From the NCBI RefSeq assembly GCF_016595675.1, contig NZ_JAENJH010000010.1, forward strand, positions 1-64,000: a DNA stretch of 64,000 nt, given 5' to 3'. Both the position numbers and the translations under genes were made by a program. The notes beneath the pieces are model-generated. The model ran no database searches. It saw nothing but the letters and a program-made list of their open reading frames with translations, and was not told the origin of the DNA. Below are positions 16,317 through 26,702 of the stretch, one piece after another (position 1 is the first letter of the stretch; the number at the start of each line of letters is the position of its first letter). The stretch comes from Prauserella cavernicola. Lineage in GTDB: Bacteria; Actinomycetota; Actinomycetes; Mycobacteriales; Pseudonocardiaceae.

Positions 16317-17563
16317 GCCACGGCGGGGGTTCGCGGGATGTCGCGCAGCTTCCGCAGCGGTGAGCACACCACCAGCAGCACCGACGAGACGAGCACCGAG
16401 GCCGTGACCCACATGGTCGCGGGCACCCCGATCCACTCGCCCAGCACACCGCCGAGCAGCGCGCCGATGGGCATCGCGCCCCACACGACGCACCGAACGC
16501 TCGCGTTCATTCGGCCGAGCAGGCGATCGGGGCAGATCGCCTGTCGGTAGCTGACCTGCGCGACGTTGTAGACGACGATGCCGACTCCCGCGATGGCGAG
16601 GCCGACGCCCGCCAGCGAGGCACGCCAGCCCGGCGCGGCGAGCGGCACGAGCAGCTGGGCGGGCCAGGTCAGCAGCGGTACGAGCCACACGGCCCTGGCC
16701 TGCCCGAGCAGCCGCATCCACCGGCTCGCGGTCAGCGCGCCGAGCACGCCGCCGACCCCGGCGCCCGCGAGTACGAAGCCGACACCGGCGGGGGACAGGC
16801 CCACGTGGCGGGTCAGGAACAGCACCTGTACCGCGGTGAGCCCGGCTCCCGCCAGGTTGGCCACGGCGGTGCAGGTGGTGATGGCGCGCAGGTTGGGGTT
16901 GCCGAACACGAAGCGCAGGCCCTCACCGATCTCGGGCAGCAGCCTGCGGTCTCGCTTCGGCTCGGGTTCCGGCTCGACGGCGCGGATCCGGCGCAGGTTC
17001 GCCGCCGAGGCGAAGTAGCTCAGCCCGACGGCGGTGACGGCGTTGGCCGCGCCGAGTACCTGGGCGAGCACTCCGGCGAGGCCAGGTCCGGTCACTTGCG
17101 CGACCGACTGGCTCACCTGCAGCTTCGCGTTGCCCTCCACCAGCTTCTCGCGTCCGACGAGGAACGGCAGGTACGACTGGTAGGCGACGTCGAAGAACAG
17201 CGTGCACACGCTCACGAGCAGGGCCACGACGATCAGGTGGGGCAGGGTGAGCACGCCGGCCCACCACGCCAGCGGCACGGTGAGCAGCAGGGTGCCGCGC
17301 ACGAGGTCGGCCCGCAGCATGAGCGGCTTGCGGCGCATCCGGTCCACCCAGACTCCGGCGGGTAGCCCCAGCAGCAGGAACGCGGCGTGCTCGGCCGCCG
17401 TCAGCAGTCCCATCTCGAACGGCGTCGCCCCGAGCACCGTCGCGGCGAGCAACGGCAGCACGGTGTGCCCGACGAACGTGCCGAACTGGCTGGCGGTATC
17501 GCCTGCCCACAGCTGCCTGAAGTCGCGATGAAACCACAGGGAGGTCACCCGCACGAGTGTCAT
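16313..17563 (-). CDS. Major facilitator superfamily efflux transporter
   Basis: The roughly 416-residue protein has 12 predicted membrane helices and the MFS loop motif [11 protein letters not shown] between helices 2 and 3, typical of proton-driven drug exporters related to the enterobactin exporter group. It diverges from a helix-turn-helix regulator, and a perfect 9 bp inverted repeat lies between them, so it is probably repressed by that protein. Start choice is uncertain: ATG 17563 is used, but a TTGACA on the leftward strand (17584-17579) would place a transcript start near the in-frame GTGs at 17554 and 17548, permitting a leaderless start there. Substrate unknown. Confidence 0.85.
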   Translation of the reverse strand: MTLVRVTSLWFHRDFRQLWAGDTASQFGTFVGHTVLPLLAATVLGATPFEMGLLTAAEHAAFLLLGLPAGVWVDRMRRKPLMLRADLVRGTLLLTVPLAWWAGVLTLPHLIVVALLVSVCTLFFDVAYQSYLPFLVGREKLVEGNAKLQVSQSVAQVTGPGLAGVLAQVLGAANAVTAVGLSYFASAANLRRIRAVEPEPEPKRDRRLLPEIGEGLRFVFGNPNLRAITTCTAVANLAGAGLTAVQVLFLTRHVGLSPAGVGFVLAGAGVGGVLGALTASRWMRLLGQARAVWLVPLLTWPAQLLVPLAAPGWRASLAGVGLAIAGVGIVVYNVAQVSYRQAICPDRLLGRMNASVRCVVWGAMPIGALLGGVLGEWIGVPATMWVTASVLVSSVLLVVCSPLRKLRDIPRTPAVA

Positions 17564-17564
17564 T

Positions 17565-17590
17565 GAGTGATTGGAATGTGTCAATCACTC
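17565..17590. promoter_or_regulatory. Perfect inverted repeat operator between MFS pump and HTH regulator
   Basis: GAGTGATTG (17565-17573) and CAATCACTC (17582-17590) are exact inverted repeats separated by 8 bp. The element abuts the MFS start and overlaps its possible -35, and ends 20 bp before the regulator's GTG. This is the geometry of an operator for a dimeric winged-helix protein. Confidence 0.7.
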
Positions 17591-17598
17591 GCGCCTCG

Positions 17599-17604
17599 TA
17601 GGCT
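17599..17604 (+). promoter_or_regulatory. Leaderless-type -10 element (TAGGCT) of the HTH regulator
   Basis: TAGGCT ends 6 bp before the GTG start codon and no ribosome site is present, which is the spacing seen for leaderless actinobacterial transcripts. Confidence 0.45.
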
Positions 17605-17610
17605 GACCGA

Positions 17611-18114
17611 GTGGACCCGCGGCGACGCAGAGCGACCGAGGCCGAGGCGAACGCGCTGGCCTCGGGAATACGCCTGCGCATCATCCGGTTGACCTACTCC
17701 GAGGCGCTGACCAACAAGGAACTGGCCGAGCGGCTCGGTCGCGATCCGGCCACCACGCTGCACCACGTACGCAAGCTGGTGGACACGGGCTTTCTCGAAC
17801 CACAGCCGCGCCGCAAGGGAAACCGTGGCGCGACGGAGATCCCGTACCTCTCCACCGGCCTGTCGTGGCGGCTCGACTCCGCGGGTGACGACACCAGGAT
17901 CCGCGAAGCGATCCTCGAGGCCTACCTCGCCGAGATCGCCGAGGTGGAGCAGGCGGAGCTGTCGCAGTGGCGGTTCGTCGCTCAGGTCCCCGAGGAGCAG
18001 CGCCAGGAGTTCACGAACCGGCTGGAGGAGCTGCTCGAGGACTTCAGGAACCGGCCCGCCGACCCCGACGCCGAGCGCGTGGCGGTGTACATCGGGATGT
18101 ACCCCAGTCGCTAA
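17611..18114 (+). CDS. ArsR-like winged helix-turn-helix regulator
   Basis: The 167-residue protein begins with a winged helix at about residues 15-85: RIIRLTYSEALTNKELAERL, then the recognition helix GRDPATTLHHVRKLVDTGFL. The remainder is a helical domain rich in glutamate with an end (ADPDAERVAVYIGMYPSR) typical of actinobacterial 'winged helix-turn-helix domain' proteins linked to MFS pumps. No metal-binding cysteines are present, so it is not a classical metal-sensing ArsR. It probably controls the divergent MFS gene through the shared palindrome. Confidence 0.85.
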   Translation: MDPRRRRATEAEANALASGIRLRIIRLTYSEALTNKELAERLGRDPATTLHHVRKLVDTGFLEPQPRRKGNRGATEIPYLSTGLSWRLDSAGDDTRIREAILEAYLAEIAEVEQAELSQWRFVAQVPEEQRQEFTNRLEELLEDFRNRPADPDAERVAVYIGMYPSR

Positions 18115-18202
18115 TCGGTTCGGCGAATCGGTCGAATCGTGGCAGCATGGTGGGCAGAGAGGGTCGATCGGTGAGTCGGCCCGGCAGCACAACTGGAGGC
18201 AT

Positions 18203-19717
<1,515 letters not shown>

Positions 19718-19721
19718 CGGT

Positions 19722-20762
19722 GTGAGCGTGCATGGTCCTCGCTGGGCGGTCGGCGCATCCGTTCTCGTCGGCCTGCTCGCGTGCGGCGTCCTCCCCGCCT
19801 CGGCACAGGCGTCCGCACCCGAGCAGGTCTGCTCGCTCGCCGACGAGCGGCTCGACGAGGTGTCCGGCCTGGCCGCGGACGGGGACAACTGGTACGCCGT
19901 CAACGACGGTGGCACCAGCATCGAGATCTTCGTGCTGGGCAAGGACTGTTCGGTGCGCGGTGTGATCGAGAACCCCACCGATCCCTACGACGTCGAGGAC
20001 ATGGCGCTGGCCCAGGACGGCACGCTCTGGCTCGGCGACACCGGCGACAACCGCAAGCGGCGCGACACCGTGGCGCTGCACGCGGTGTCGCCGGACGGCT
20101 CGTCGACGCTGTACCGGCTGACCTACCCGGACGGCGCGCACGACGCGGAAGCGCTGCTGCTGGACCGCTCGGGAACGCCGTACATCATCACCAAGAACGT
20201 GCTGGGCAACTCGGTGGTCTACCGGCCGGCCGGGCCGTTGACCAGCCCAGGACCCACACCGTTGGAGAACGTCGGCTCGCTCGCGATCACCACCACCGAC
20301 ACGCCGGGCGGGCCCGTCGGCCCGGTGGGGTCGATGCTCGTGACGGGCGCGGCGTCGAACGCCGACTCCACAGTGTTCGCGGTGCGGACCTACACCGACG
20401 CCTACCTGTACCCCGCGCCGGACGGCGACGTCCTCGCGGCGTTGCGGCGGTCGCCGGTGCGCGTCCCGCTGCCGGACGAGCAACAGGGCGAGGCGATCGC
20501 GTTCGACCCTGACGGCTCGTTGGTGTCGGTCAGTGAGGGCGTGGGCAGCCCGGTGCGGATCGTGCGCGGTGCCGCGGACCTCGCCGCGACGGCGGGCCAG
20601 AACACCGAGTCCGAGGAGCAGGCGGCGTCACCGTCGGCCGGTGACCCCGCTCCGGCGTCGGACGAGGACAGCTCAGGTGTCCCGGTGCTGCCGGGAATCG
20701 CGATCGCCGTTGGCGTGGCCGCGGTGCTCGTCTTCGGTGTCGGCAAACTCCGCCGCCGCTAG
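19722..20762 (+). CDS. Secreted, C-terminally membrane-anchored protein, beta-propeller-like
   Basis: The 346-residue product has a signal peptide (hydrophobic core ASVLVGLLACGVLPASA, cleavage near AQASA), an extracytoplasmic domain with repeated short strands (for example GDNWYAVNDGG, DGTLWLGDTGDNRKRRD, AIAFDPDGSLVSVSEG) that suggests a propeller, an acidic/proline spacer at about 285-320 and a final hydrophobic helix followed by KLRRR. This is a surface protein held by a C-terminal anchor; no LPxTG motif is present. I do not recognise a specific function. It begins 5 bp after hflX and ends 12 bp before the convergent lexA stop. Confidence 0.75.
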   Translation: MSVHGPRWAVGASVLVGLLACGVLPASAQASAPEQVCSLADERLDEVSGLAADGDNWYAVNDGGTSIEIFVLGKDCSVRGVIENPTDPYDVEDMALAQDGTLWLGDTGDNRKRRDTVALHAVSPDGSSTLYRLTYPDGAHDAEALLLDRSGTPYIITKNVLGNSVVYRPAGPLTSPGPTPLENVGSLAITTTDTPGGPVGPVGSMLVTGAASNADSTVFAVRTYTDAYLYPAPDGDVLAALRRSPVRVPLPDEQQGEAIAFDPDGSLVSVSEGVGSPVRIVRGAADLAATAGQNTESEEQAASPSAGDPAPASDEDSSGVPVLPGIAIAVGVAAVLVFGVGKLRRR

Positions 20763-20774
20763 CCGGTCCGGCGC

Positions 20775-21464
20775 TCAGAGCCTGCGCAGTACGGCGACGA
20801 CTTTGCCGAGGATGCTGGCGTCGTCGCCGGGAATCGGCTCGTACGCCTCGTTGTGCGGCATCAGCCAGACGTGCCCGTCCTTGCGCTTGAACGTCTTGAC
20901 GGTGGCCTCGCCCTCGATCATCGCGGCCACGATGTCGCCGTTCTCCGCGTTCGGCTGCTGCCGCACGACGACCCAGTCGCCGTCGGTGATCGCGGCGTCG
21001 ACCATCGAGTCGCCCGTGACGCTCAGCAGGAACACGTCGCCCTCTCCGACGATGTCCTTCGGCAGCGGGAAGACGTCCTCGATCGCTTCCTCGGCCAGCA
21101 CGGGGCCACCGGCGGCGATGCGGCCCACGAGCGGCACGAACGCGGGCTTGGGCAGCTGCTCGGCGATCGCGGCGGAACGGTCGGCCTGGGCGGAGAGCAC
21201 GCCGACCGCACGCGGCCGGTTGGCGTCGCGGCGCAGGTAGCCCTTGCGCTGCAACGCGCGCAGCTGGTGCGACACCGACGACGTGGACGTGAGGCCCACG
21301 GCCTCGCCGATCTCCCTGACGCTGGGCGGGTAGCCGTACCGGCTGACCCACTCCCGGATCACCTCGAGGACCTTCTGCTGGCGCGGAGTCAGGCTGTCGT
21401 CCGGGTCCTCGATCTCCGGAAGGGCGTGCACCTTGCCGCCGTCGTCCTTGGTCTTGCGTGCCAC
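20775..21464 (-). CDS. lexA: SOS-response repressor LexA
   Basis: LexA represses DNA-damage genes and is inactivated by RecA-stimulated self-cleavage. The 229-residue protein has an N-terminal winged helix ([20 protein letters not shown]), the Ala118-Gly119 cleavage site in [10 protein letters not shown], and the catalytic Ser153 (VTGDSMVDA) and Lys190 ([10 protein letters not shown]). GTG 21464 is chosen because TGGGAGG lies upstream; it gives the normal actinobacterial length. It diverges from a LysM membrane protein and the gap holds two LexA boxes, so autorepression is expected. Confidence 0.97.
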   Translation of the reverse strand: MARKTKDDGGKVHALPEIEDPDDSLTPRQQKVLEVIREWVSRYGYPPSVREIGEAVGLTSTSSVSHQLRALQRKGYLRRDANRPRAVGVLSAQADRSAAIAEQLPKPAFVPLVGRIAAGGPVLAEEAIEDVFPLPKDIVGEGDVFLLSVTGDSMVDAAITDGDWVVVRQQPNAENGDIVAAMIEGEATVKTFKRKDGHVWLMPHNEAYEPIPGDDASILGKVVAVLRRL

Positions 21465-21586
21465 CGCGTTGCCTCCCAGTCGAGGGCCGGTCGTCGCCGT
21501 ACCCCGGGTTGCTGTCGTGCTGCGCGCCTGCGCCCGTGGGCACGCCCGCTGTCCTTTCCCGACGCTAGCCCGCCTCACCGGCGATT

Positions 21587-21602
21587 TCAAACATTTGTTC
21601 GA
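21587..21602. promoter_or_regulatory. LexA (SOS) box 1
   Basis: TCAAACATTTGTTCGA matches the actinobacterial consensus TCGAAC-N4-GTTCGA at 11 of 12 defined bases. It is 123 bp before lexA and 92 bp before the LysM gene. Confidence 0.8.
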
Positions 21603-21667
21603 TCGACACGCCGCCGCGCTCTCGATTTTGTCGGACCCGGGTGGTAGACCTTCGCACGGGCGTTCGA

Positions 21668-21683
21668 TAGAACGCATGTTCGA
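21668..21683. promoter_or_regulatory. LexA (SOS) box 2, overlapping the LysM gene leader
   Basis: TAGAACGCATGTTCGA matches TCGAAC-N4-GTTCGA at 11 of 12 defined bases. It ends right at the ribosome site of the LysM gene, so LexA bound here would block that gene's expression. Confidence 0.75.
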
Positions 21684-21693
21684 GGAGGTTTCG

Positions 21694-22146
21694 ATGTCGG
21701 TTGTCGTGGAGCGCGAAGTTCACGAGATCGGTCGGGTCCAGCGACCGGGCAGGGTCGTGCGCAGGCCGCGAACGGGGGAGACGCGTCGGCCGCCGACGCG
21801 AGCACGCGTCGTCGCAGGCAGGCGGCCTTCGGGTGTCGCCTCGTGCGCGCCGAGGACGGTCGCGCCGCGCTGGACGCTACTGCTGGCGCTCGGCGCCGCG
21901 GTGTGCCTCGGTGTCGTCGGGCTCGGAACGCTCGCGGGCGGCGTCGCGGGCGGCGGCGAGGCGACGGTTCCCGTCGGCACCGCGGTCGTGTCGGTCTCGC
22001 CGGGTGACACCCTCTGGGACGTCGCCCAGCGCACCGCTCCGGGTAGCGACCCCGCCGCCGTGGTCGAGCGTATCCAGGAGCTGAACGGGCTCACGGGCGC
22101 CGCTGTCGACGCCGGCGTCCCGCTCGTGGTCCCCGCCGAAGCCTGA
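21694..22146 (+). CDS. Membrane-anchored LysM protein, SOS-controlled (Rv2719c/ChiZ position)
   Basis: The 150-residue protein has a basic arginine/proline-rich cytoplasmic part (1-58), one membrane helix at about 60-85 ([20 protein letters not shown]) and an extracytoplasmic LysM domain at about 97-147 ([19 protein letters not shown]), which binds peptidoglycan. Architecture and place, divergent from lexA and before nrdR, match M. tuberculosis Rv2719c (ChiZ), a damage-induced cell-division/cell-wall protein; orthology is inference. The ATG at 21694 follows GAGGAGGT. A second upstream in-frame ATG at 21676 lies inside LexA box 2. Confidence 0.85.
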   Translation: MSVVVEREVHEIGRVQRPGRVVRRPRTGETRRPPTRARVVAGRRPSGVASCAPRTVAPRWTLLLALGAAVCLGVVGLGTLAGGVAGGGEATVPVGTAVVSVSPGDTLWDVAQRTAPGSDPAAVVERIQELNGLTGAAVDAGVPLVVPAEA

Positions 22147-22256
22147 TCGGGCGCGCGAGAATCTCTTCTACCCGTGCGGCACGTATGTTCGCCGTCACCC
22201 CCTCGGGGGGCTCGTGTCCGCTTGCGCCGAGAGCCTGCGACTCTTACAGTCAACCC

Positions 22257-22266
22257 CTACATGTAG
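22257..22266. promoter_or_regulatory. NrdR-box-like palindrome
   Basis: CTACATGTAG is a perfect 10 bp palindrome and fits the core of the published NrdR box (CwAtATaTwG). It lies 167 bp upstream of nrdR and suggests autoregulation of nrdR-nrdJ. A clear second box at the usual helical spacing was not found. Confidence 0.5.
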
Positions 22267-22284
22267 TAGTTACATGGCTGTAGT

Positions 22285-22356
22285 TGGTCCACAAGTTGGG
22301 GTAGAATCGACAGAGTTATCCACAGCTTGTCGGTGTTCACCCACCGGATGTCCACA
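22285..22356. promoter_or_regulatory. Cluster of three DnaA-box-like 9-mers upstream of nrdR
   Basis: TGGTCCACA (22285-22293), TTATCCACA (22316-22324) and ATGTCCACA (22348-22356) lie on the same strand at spacings of 31 and 32 bp, about three helical turns each. The middle one is a perfect consensus DnaA box (TTATCCACA); the others differ from TTGTCCACA by one or two bases. DnaA control of ribonucleotide reductase is known in E. coli; here it is inferred. Confidence 0.5.
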
Positions 22357-22432
22357 AGATGATCACCAGGGCGACGCTGTCCAGGGGGTCCGGACTCCGG
22401 TTGGAACCGGTGCGATGAGGAGGTGATCGACG

Positions 22433-22927
22433 ATGCGGTGCCCGTTCTGCAGGCACGCCGATTCGCGTGTCGTCGACTCCCGCGAGGTCGATGAAGGTCA
22501 GGCGATCCGCCGTCGCCGGTCGTGCTCCGAGTGCGGCCGCCGGTTCACCACCTCGGAGACGATGGTCCTCGCCGTCGTCAAGCGTTCCGGGGTCACCGAA
22601 CAGTTCAGCCGCGACAAGGTGGTTCTGGGAGTGCGCCGCGCATGCCAGGGCCGTCCCGTCGACGACGACGCGCTGCAGCAGCTCGCGCAGCGCGTCGAGG
22701 AGTCGATCAGGGCGGCAGGCGTCGCGGAGATTCCGAGCCACGAGGTGGGGCTGGCCATTCTTGGCCCGCTTCGCGAGCTGGACACTGTGGCTTATCTGCG
22801 GTTCGCGAGTGTTTACCGCTCGTTCTCCTCGATCGAGGACTTCGAGAAGGAGATCTCGGATCTTCGGCAGGCGATTGCGGATACGGCCGATCTGGCCGGC
22901 AGCGGGAATGGTGCGGACGACGCGTGA
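22433..22927 (+). CDS. nrdR: Transcriptional repressor NrdR
   Basis: NrdR binds ATP/dATP and represses ribonucleotide reductase genes. The 164-residue protein has an N-terminal zinc ribbon with Cys3, Cys6, Cys31 and Cys34 (RCPFCRH ... CSECGRRF) and an ATP-cone domain from about residue 45 ([20 protein letters not shown]). The start has an excellent GAGGAGGTGA ribosome site. It is 34 bp upstream of nrdJ and almost certainly forms an operon with it. Confidence 0.97.
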   Translation: MRCPFCRHADSRVVDSREVDEGQAIRRRRSCSECGRRFTTSETMVLAVVKRSGVTEQFSRDKVVLGVRRACQGRPVDDDALQQLAQRVEESIRAAGVAEIPSHEVGLAILGPLRELDTVAYLRFASVYRSFSSIEDFEKEISDLRQAIADTADLAGSGNGADDA

Positions 22928-22961
22928 CGTCGCCGCGAGTGCGAACGCGGGAGTGGGACTC

Positions 22962-25817
22962 ATGACAGAAACCGTGGGGGTCGGCGCCGAGACCCCCGGC
23001 AGGTCGGGGAAGAAGCGCCAGAGTGGTGCCTCGCGCAAGGGACTCGACGTCCAGCGCGTGTACACCACCGAGGGCGTGCACCCCTATGACGAGGTGCGGT
23101 GGGAGAGCCGCGACGTCGTCATGACCAACTGGCGTGACGGCAGCATCAACTTCGAACAGCGGGGCGTCGAGTTCCCCGAGTTCTGGTCGGTCAACGCCAC
23201 CAACATCGTCACCAGCAAGTACTTCCGGGGCGCCGTGGGCAGCCCGCAGCGCGAGAGCAGCCTCAAGCAGCTCATCGACCGAGTCGTGAAGAAGTACGTC
23301 GCCGCGGGCCTCGAGCACGGCTACTTCTCCACGTCCACCGACGCCGAGATCTTCGAGCACGAGCTCACCTGGATGCTGCTGCACCAGGTGTTCAGCTTCA
23401 ACTCCCCGGTCTGGTTCAACGTCGGGACCTCGTCGAAGCAGCAGGTCTCCGCGTGCTTCATCCTCTCCGTCGACGACACGATGGAGTCGATCCTCGACTG
23501 GTACAAGGAAGAGGGCCGCATCTTCAAGGGCGGTTCCGGTGCGGGTCTGAACCTCTCGCGCATCCGTTCCTCGAAGGAGCTGCTCTCCTCGGGCGGCACC
23601 GCCTCGGGCCCCGTCTCGTTCATGCGCGGCGCCGACGCGTCCGCGGGCACCATCAAGTCGGGCGGTGCGACCCGGCGCGCGGCGAAGATGGTCGTGCTGG
23701 ACGTCGACCACCCGGACGTCGAGGAGTTCATCGAGACCAAGGCGAAGGAAGAGCACAAGATCCGCGTGCTCCGCGACGGCGGGTTCGACATGGACCTCGG
23801 CGGCAGCGACATCGCGTCGGTGCAGTACCAGAACGCCAACAACTCGGTCCGCGTGTCCGACGAGTTCATGAAGGCCGTCGACGACAACTCGGACTTCGGT
23901 CTGCGCGCCCGCCTCACCGGTGAGGTCATCGAGCGCGTCGACGCAAAGAACCTCTTCCGCAAGATGGCCAAGGCCGCGTGGGAGTGCGCCGACCCCGGCA
24001 TCCAGTACGACGACACGATCAACGACTGGCACACCTGCCCCGAGTCGGGCCGGATCACCGCGTCGAACCCGTGCTCGGAGTACATGCACCTGGACAACTC
24101 CAGCTGCAACCTCGCGTCGCTGAACCTGCTGAAGTTCCTGTCGGACGACGGCACGTTCAACGCGGAGCTGTTCGCCAAGGCCGTCGAGGTGGTCATCACC
24201 GCGATGGACATCTCGATCTGCTTCGCCGACTTCCCGACCGAGCCGATCGCCGACACCACGCGGAAGTTCCGTCAGCTGGGCATCGGTTACGCCAACCTCG
24301 GCGCGCTGCTGATGGCCACCGGCCACGCCTACGACTCCGACGGCGGTCGCGCGCTCGCGGCCTCCATCACGTCGCTGATGACGGCCGTGTCGTACCGGCG
24401 TTCGGCCGAGATGGCCGGTGTCGTCGGCCCGTACGAGGGCTACGCCCGCAACGCCGAGGCGCACCAGCGTGTCATGCGCAAGCACGCCGCGGCCAACGAC
24501 TCGATCCGTACGCACCACACCAACGACGTCAACGTGCGCGACGTGGCCACCCGTGAGTGGAAGCGCGGCATCGACGTCGGCTCGACGGCTGGCTGGCGCA
24601 ACGCGCAGGCCAGCGTGCTGGCGCCGACCGGCACCATCGGCTTCATGATGGACTGCGACACCACCGGTATCGAGCCGGACTTCGCGCTGGTGAAGTTCAA
24701 GAAGCTCGTCGGCGGCGGCTCGATGCAGATCGTCAACAACGCCGTGTCGCGCGCGCTGCACTCGCTCGGTTACCAGAACGAGCAGATCGAGGCGATCGTC
24801 GACTACATCTCGCAGCACGGTCACGTCGTGGACGCTCCGGGCCTGCGGCCCGAGCACTACGAGGTGTTCGACTGCGCCGTCGGTGAGCGCTCCATCGCGC
24901 CGATCGGCCACGTGCGGATGATGGCGGCCGTGCAGCCGTTCCTGTCCGGCGCGATCTCCAAGACGGTCAACATGCCGGAGACGGCGACCGTCGAAGAGGT
25001 CGAGGAGATCTACTTCCAGGGCTGGAAGCTCGGCCTCAAGGCGCTGGCCATCTACCGCGACAACTGCAAGGTCGGCCAGCCGCTGTCCAGCGGCAAGAAG
25101 GAGAAGGTCGAGGCCGAGCAGGAGAAGGTCGTCGAGTACCGGCCGGTGCGCAAGCGCCTGCCGAAGAAGCGCCCGAGCCAGACGGTGTCGTTCACCGTTG
25201 CCGGCGCCGAGGGCTATCTGACCGCGGGCTCGTACCCGGACGACGGTCTCGGCGAGATCTTCGTCAAGCTCGGCAAGCAGGGTTCCACGCTCGCGGGTGT
25301 GATGGACGCCTTCTCGATGTCGATCTCGGTGGGTCTGCAGTACGGCATTCCGCTGGAGTTCTACGTCTCGAAGTTCTCCAACCTGCGGTTCGAGCCTGCC
25401 GGCATGACCGACGACCCGGACGTGCGGATGGCGACGAGCGTGCTCGACTACCTGTTCCGCAGGCTGGCGCTGGACTACCTGCCCTACGACAAGCGCGTGC
25501 AGCTCGGCATCTTCACCGCCGACGAGCGGTCCGCGCAGGTCGAGGCCGACTACGGCACGAGTGGCGACGCTCAGGAGAGCGCGGTCCTCGAGGAGCTTCG
25601 GTCCAGTGTCGACGCGTCCAGCCAGCGTGCGCTGGAGAAGGGCGACGAGGAGTCATCCGCGAAGTTCCAGGACGCGCACACCACGACGGAACTGATGGAG
25701 TTGCACCTCGGCAAGGCGGCCGACGCCCCGCTGTGCATGACCTGCGGCACGAAGATGCGCCCGGCAGGGTCGTGCTACGCGTGCGAGGGCTGCGGAGCCA
25801 CCTCGGGCTGCAGCTGA
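22962..25817 (+). CDS. nrdJ: Adenosylcobalamin-dependent (class II) ribonucleoside-diphosphate reductase
   Basis: The 951-residue enzyme reduces ribonucleotides to deoxyribonucleotides using an adenosylcobalamin-generated thiyl radical, so it works with or without oxygen. Visible family features are FNSPVWFNVG (about 146-155), the active-site region NPCSEYMHLDNSSCNLASLN (about 370-390), the finger-loop region and a C-terminal cysteine cluster (CMTCGTKM...CYACEGCGATSGC) that feeds electrons or binds zinc. There is no neighbouring class I or III reductase in the window and no cobalamin riboswitch in front, so NrdR and possibly DnaA appear to be the local control. Confidence 0.96.
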   Translation: MTETVGVGAETPGRSGKKRQSGASRKGLDVQRVYTTEGVHPYDEVRWESRDVVMTNWRDGSINFEQRGVEFPEFWSVNATNIVTSKYFRGAVGSPQRESSLKQLIDRVVKKYVAAGLEHGYFSTSTDAEIFEHELTWMLLHQVFSFNSPVWFNVGTSSKQQVSACFILSVDDTMESILDWYKEEGRIFKGGSGAGLNLSRIRSSKELLSSGGTASGPVSFMRGADASAGTIKSGGATRRAAKMVVLDVDHPDVEEFIETKAKEEHKIRVLRDGGFDMDLGGSDIASVQYQNANNSVRVSDEFMKAVDDNSDFGLRARLTGEVIERVDAKNLFRKMAKAAWECADPGIQYDDTINDWHTCPESGRITASNPCSEYMHLDNSSCNLASLNLLKFLSDDGTFNAELFAKAVEVVITAMDISICFADFPTEPIADTTRKFRQLGIGYANLGALLMATGHAYDSDGGRALAASITSLMTAVSYRRSAEMAGVVGPYEGYARNAEAHQRVMRKHAAANDSIRTHHTNDVNVRDVATREWKRGIDVGSTAGWRNAQASVLAPTGTIGFMMDCDTTGIEPDFALVKFKKLVGGGSMQIVNNAVSRALHSLGYQNEQIEAIVDYISQHGHVVDAPGLRPEHYEVFDCAVGERSIAPIGHVRMMAAVQPFLSGAISKTVNMPETATVEEVEEIYFQGWKLGLKALAIYRDNCKVGQPLSSGKKEKVEAEQEKVVEYRPVRKRLPKKRPSQTVSFTVAGAEGYLTAGSYPDDGLGEIFVKLGKQGSTLAGVMDAFSMSISVGLQYGIPLEFYVSKFSNLRFEPAGMTDDPDVRMATSVLDYLFRRLALDYLPYDKRVQLGIFTADERSAQVEADYGTSGDAQESAVLEELRSSVDASSQRALEKGDEESSAKFQDAHTTTELMELHLGKAADAPLCMTCGTKMRPAGSCYACEGCGATSGCS

Positions 25818-25832
25818 TCAGCTGACGGACAA

Positions 25833-25874
25833 ACAGCGGGGAGCGGGCGCCACGCCCGCTCCCCGCTGTATTTT
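25833..25874 (+). terminator. Strong intrinsic terminator after nrdJ
   Basis: A perfect 17 bp stem (25833-25849 with 25853-25869), a 3-nt loop and a following ATTTT make this the clearest Rho-independent terminator in the window, 15 bp beyond the nrdJ stop codon. Confidence 0.92.
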
Positions 25875-25925
25875 GTGTGGTCCTGTCGTGCCGGGTGGCG
25901 TCTTGCGCGGTTGTGCGGGGCGGCG

Positions 25926-25931
25926 TAAGCC
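25926..25931 (+). promoter_or_regulatory. Leaderless-type -10 element (TAAGCC)
   Basis: TAAGCC ends 6 bp before the ATG of the NmrA-like gene, which lacks a ribosome site. Confidence 0.4.
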
Positions 25932-25937
25932 TCACCC

Positions 25938-26702
25938 ATGACATCCGCTCCGATTCTCGTCACCGGTGGTACCGGCAGGCTGGGCAAGCACGTCGTCCGG
26001 CACCTGCTGGACCACGGCAGGCCCGTGCGCGTCGCGAGCAGGCGGGAGGCGCCGCCCGGATCGGTGCCCTACGAGTGGGCCACGGTGGACTACCGGCGCG
26101 GCGACGGCCTCACGGCCGCGATTGAGGGTGCCTCCGCGGTGGTGCACTGCGCCACCGGTCTGGTGCGCGGTGAGGTTCGGCTCGCCGAATCCGTGGTGTC
26201 CGCGGCGAAAGCCGCCGAGTGCCCGCACCTGATCTACATCTCGATCGTCGGCGTCGACCGGCACCCGCTCGGCTACTATCGCGCCAAGCACACCGCCGAG
26301 CAGGTGGTCTCCGGCTCCGGTCTCGGATGGACGGTGTTGCGCGCGACGCAGTTCCACGACCTCGTGCTGCGCATCGTGTCCGCACTGGCCCGGCCGCCCG
26401 TGCTCGTGGCACCCAAGGCTCTGCGCCTGCAGCCCGTCGACGCCGGCGAGGTCGGGGCGCGGCTCGCCGCGCTGGCCGAGGACGAGCCGGCCGGCCGTGT
26501 CCCCGACTTCGGCGGGCCCGAGGTCCACGAGTTCACAGACCTGGCCCGGGCGTACCTGTCGGCGGCGGGGCGTCGCCGCCGGATACTGACCGTGCCACCG
26601 GTTGGCGGTTCCTTCCGCGCGTTCCGCGACGGTGTGCACCTCGCGCCCGCACACACCGACGGCACGGTGACGTTCTCCGAGTTCCTCGCTCAGCGACTCT
26701 GA
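25938..26702 (+). CDS. NAD(P)-binding atypical SDR (NmrA-like)
   Basis: The 254-residue protein begins with a dinucleotide-binding motif (ILVTGGTGRLGKHVV) and follows the NmrA/SDR_a5 pattern, with VVHCATG and LIYISIVGVDRHPLGYYRAK; the YYRAK tyrosine and lysine could support reductase activity, although many relatives only sense the NADP/NADPH ratio. Substrate unknown. It stands alone between the nrdJ terminator and the convergent prolyl oligopeptidase, whose 3' end it overlaps by 13 bp. Confidence 0.85.
   Translation: MTSAPILVTGGTGRLGKHVVRHLLDHGRPVRVASRREAPPGSVPYEWATVDYRRGDGLTAAIEGASAVVHCATGLVRGEVRLAESVVSAAKAAECPHLIYISIVGVDRHPLGYYRAKHTAEQVVSGSGLGWTVLRATQFHDLVLRIVSALARPPVLVAPKALRLQPVDAGEVGARLAALAEDEPAGRVPDFGGPEVHEFTDLARAYLSAAGRRRRILTVPPVGGSFRAFRDGVHLAPAHTDGTVTFSEFLAQRL

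Noticed and set aside
22147-22432. Cobalamin riboswitch in front of nrdR-nrdJ
   Set aside because: No B12-box-like sequence or suitable helices were seen; the gap is only 286 bp and is explained by NrdR- and DnaA-type sites.
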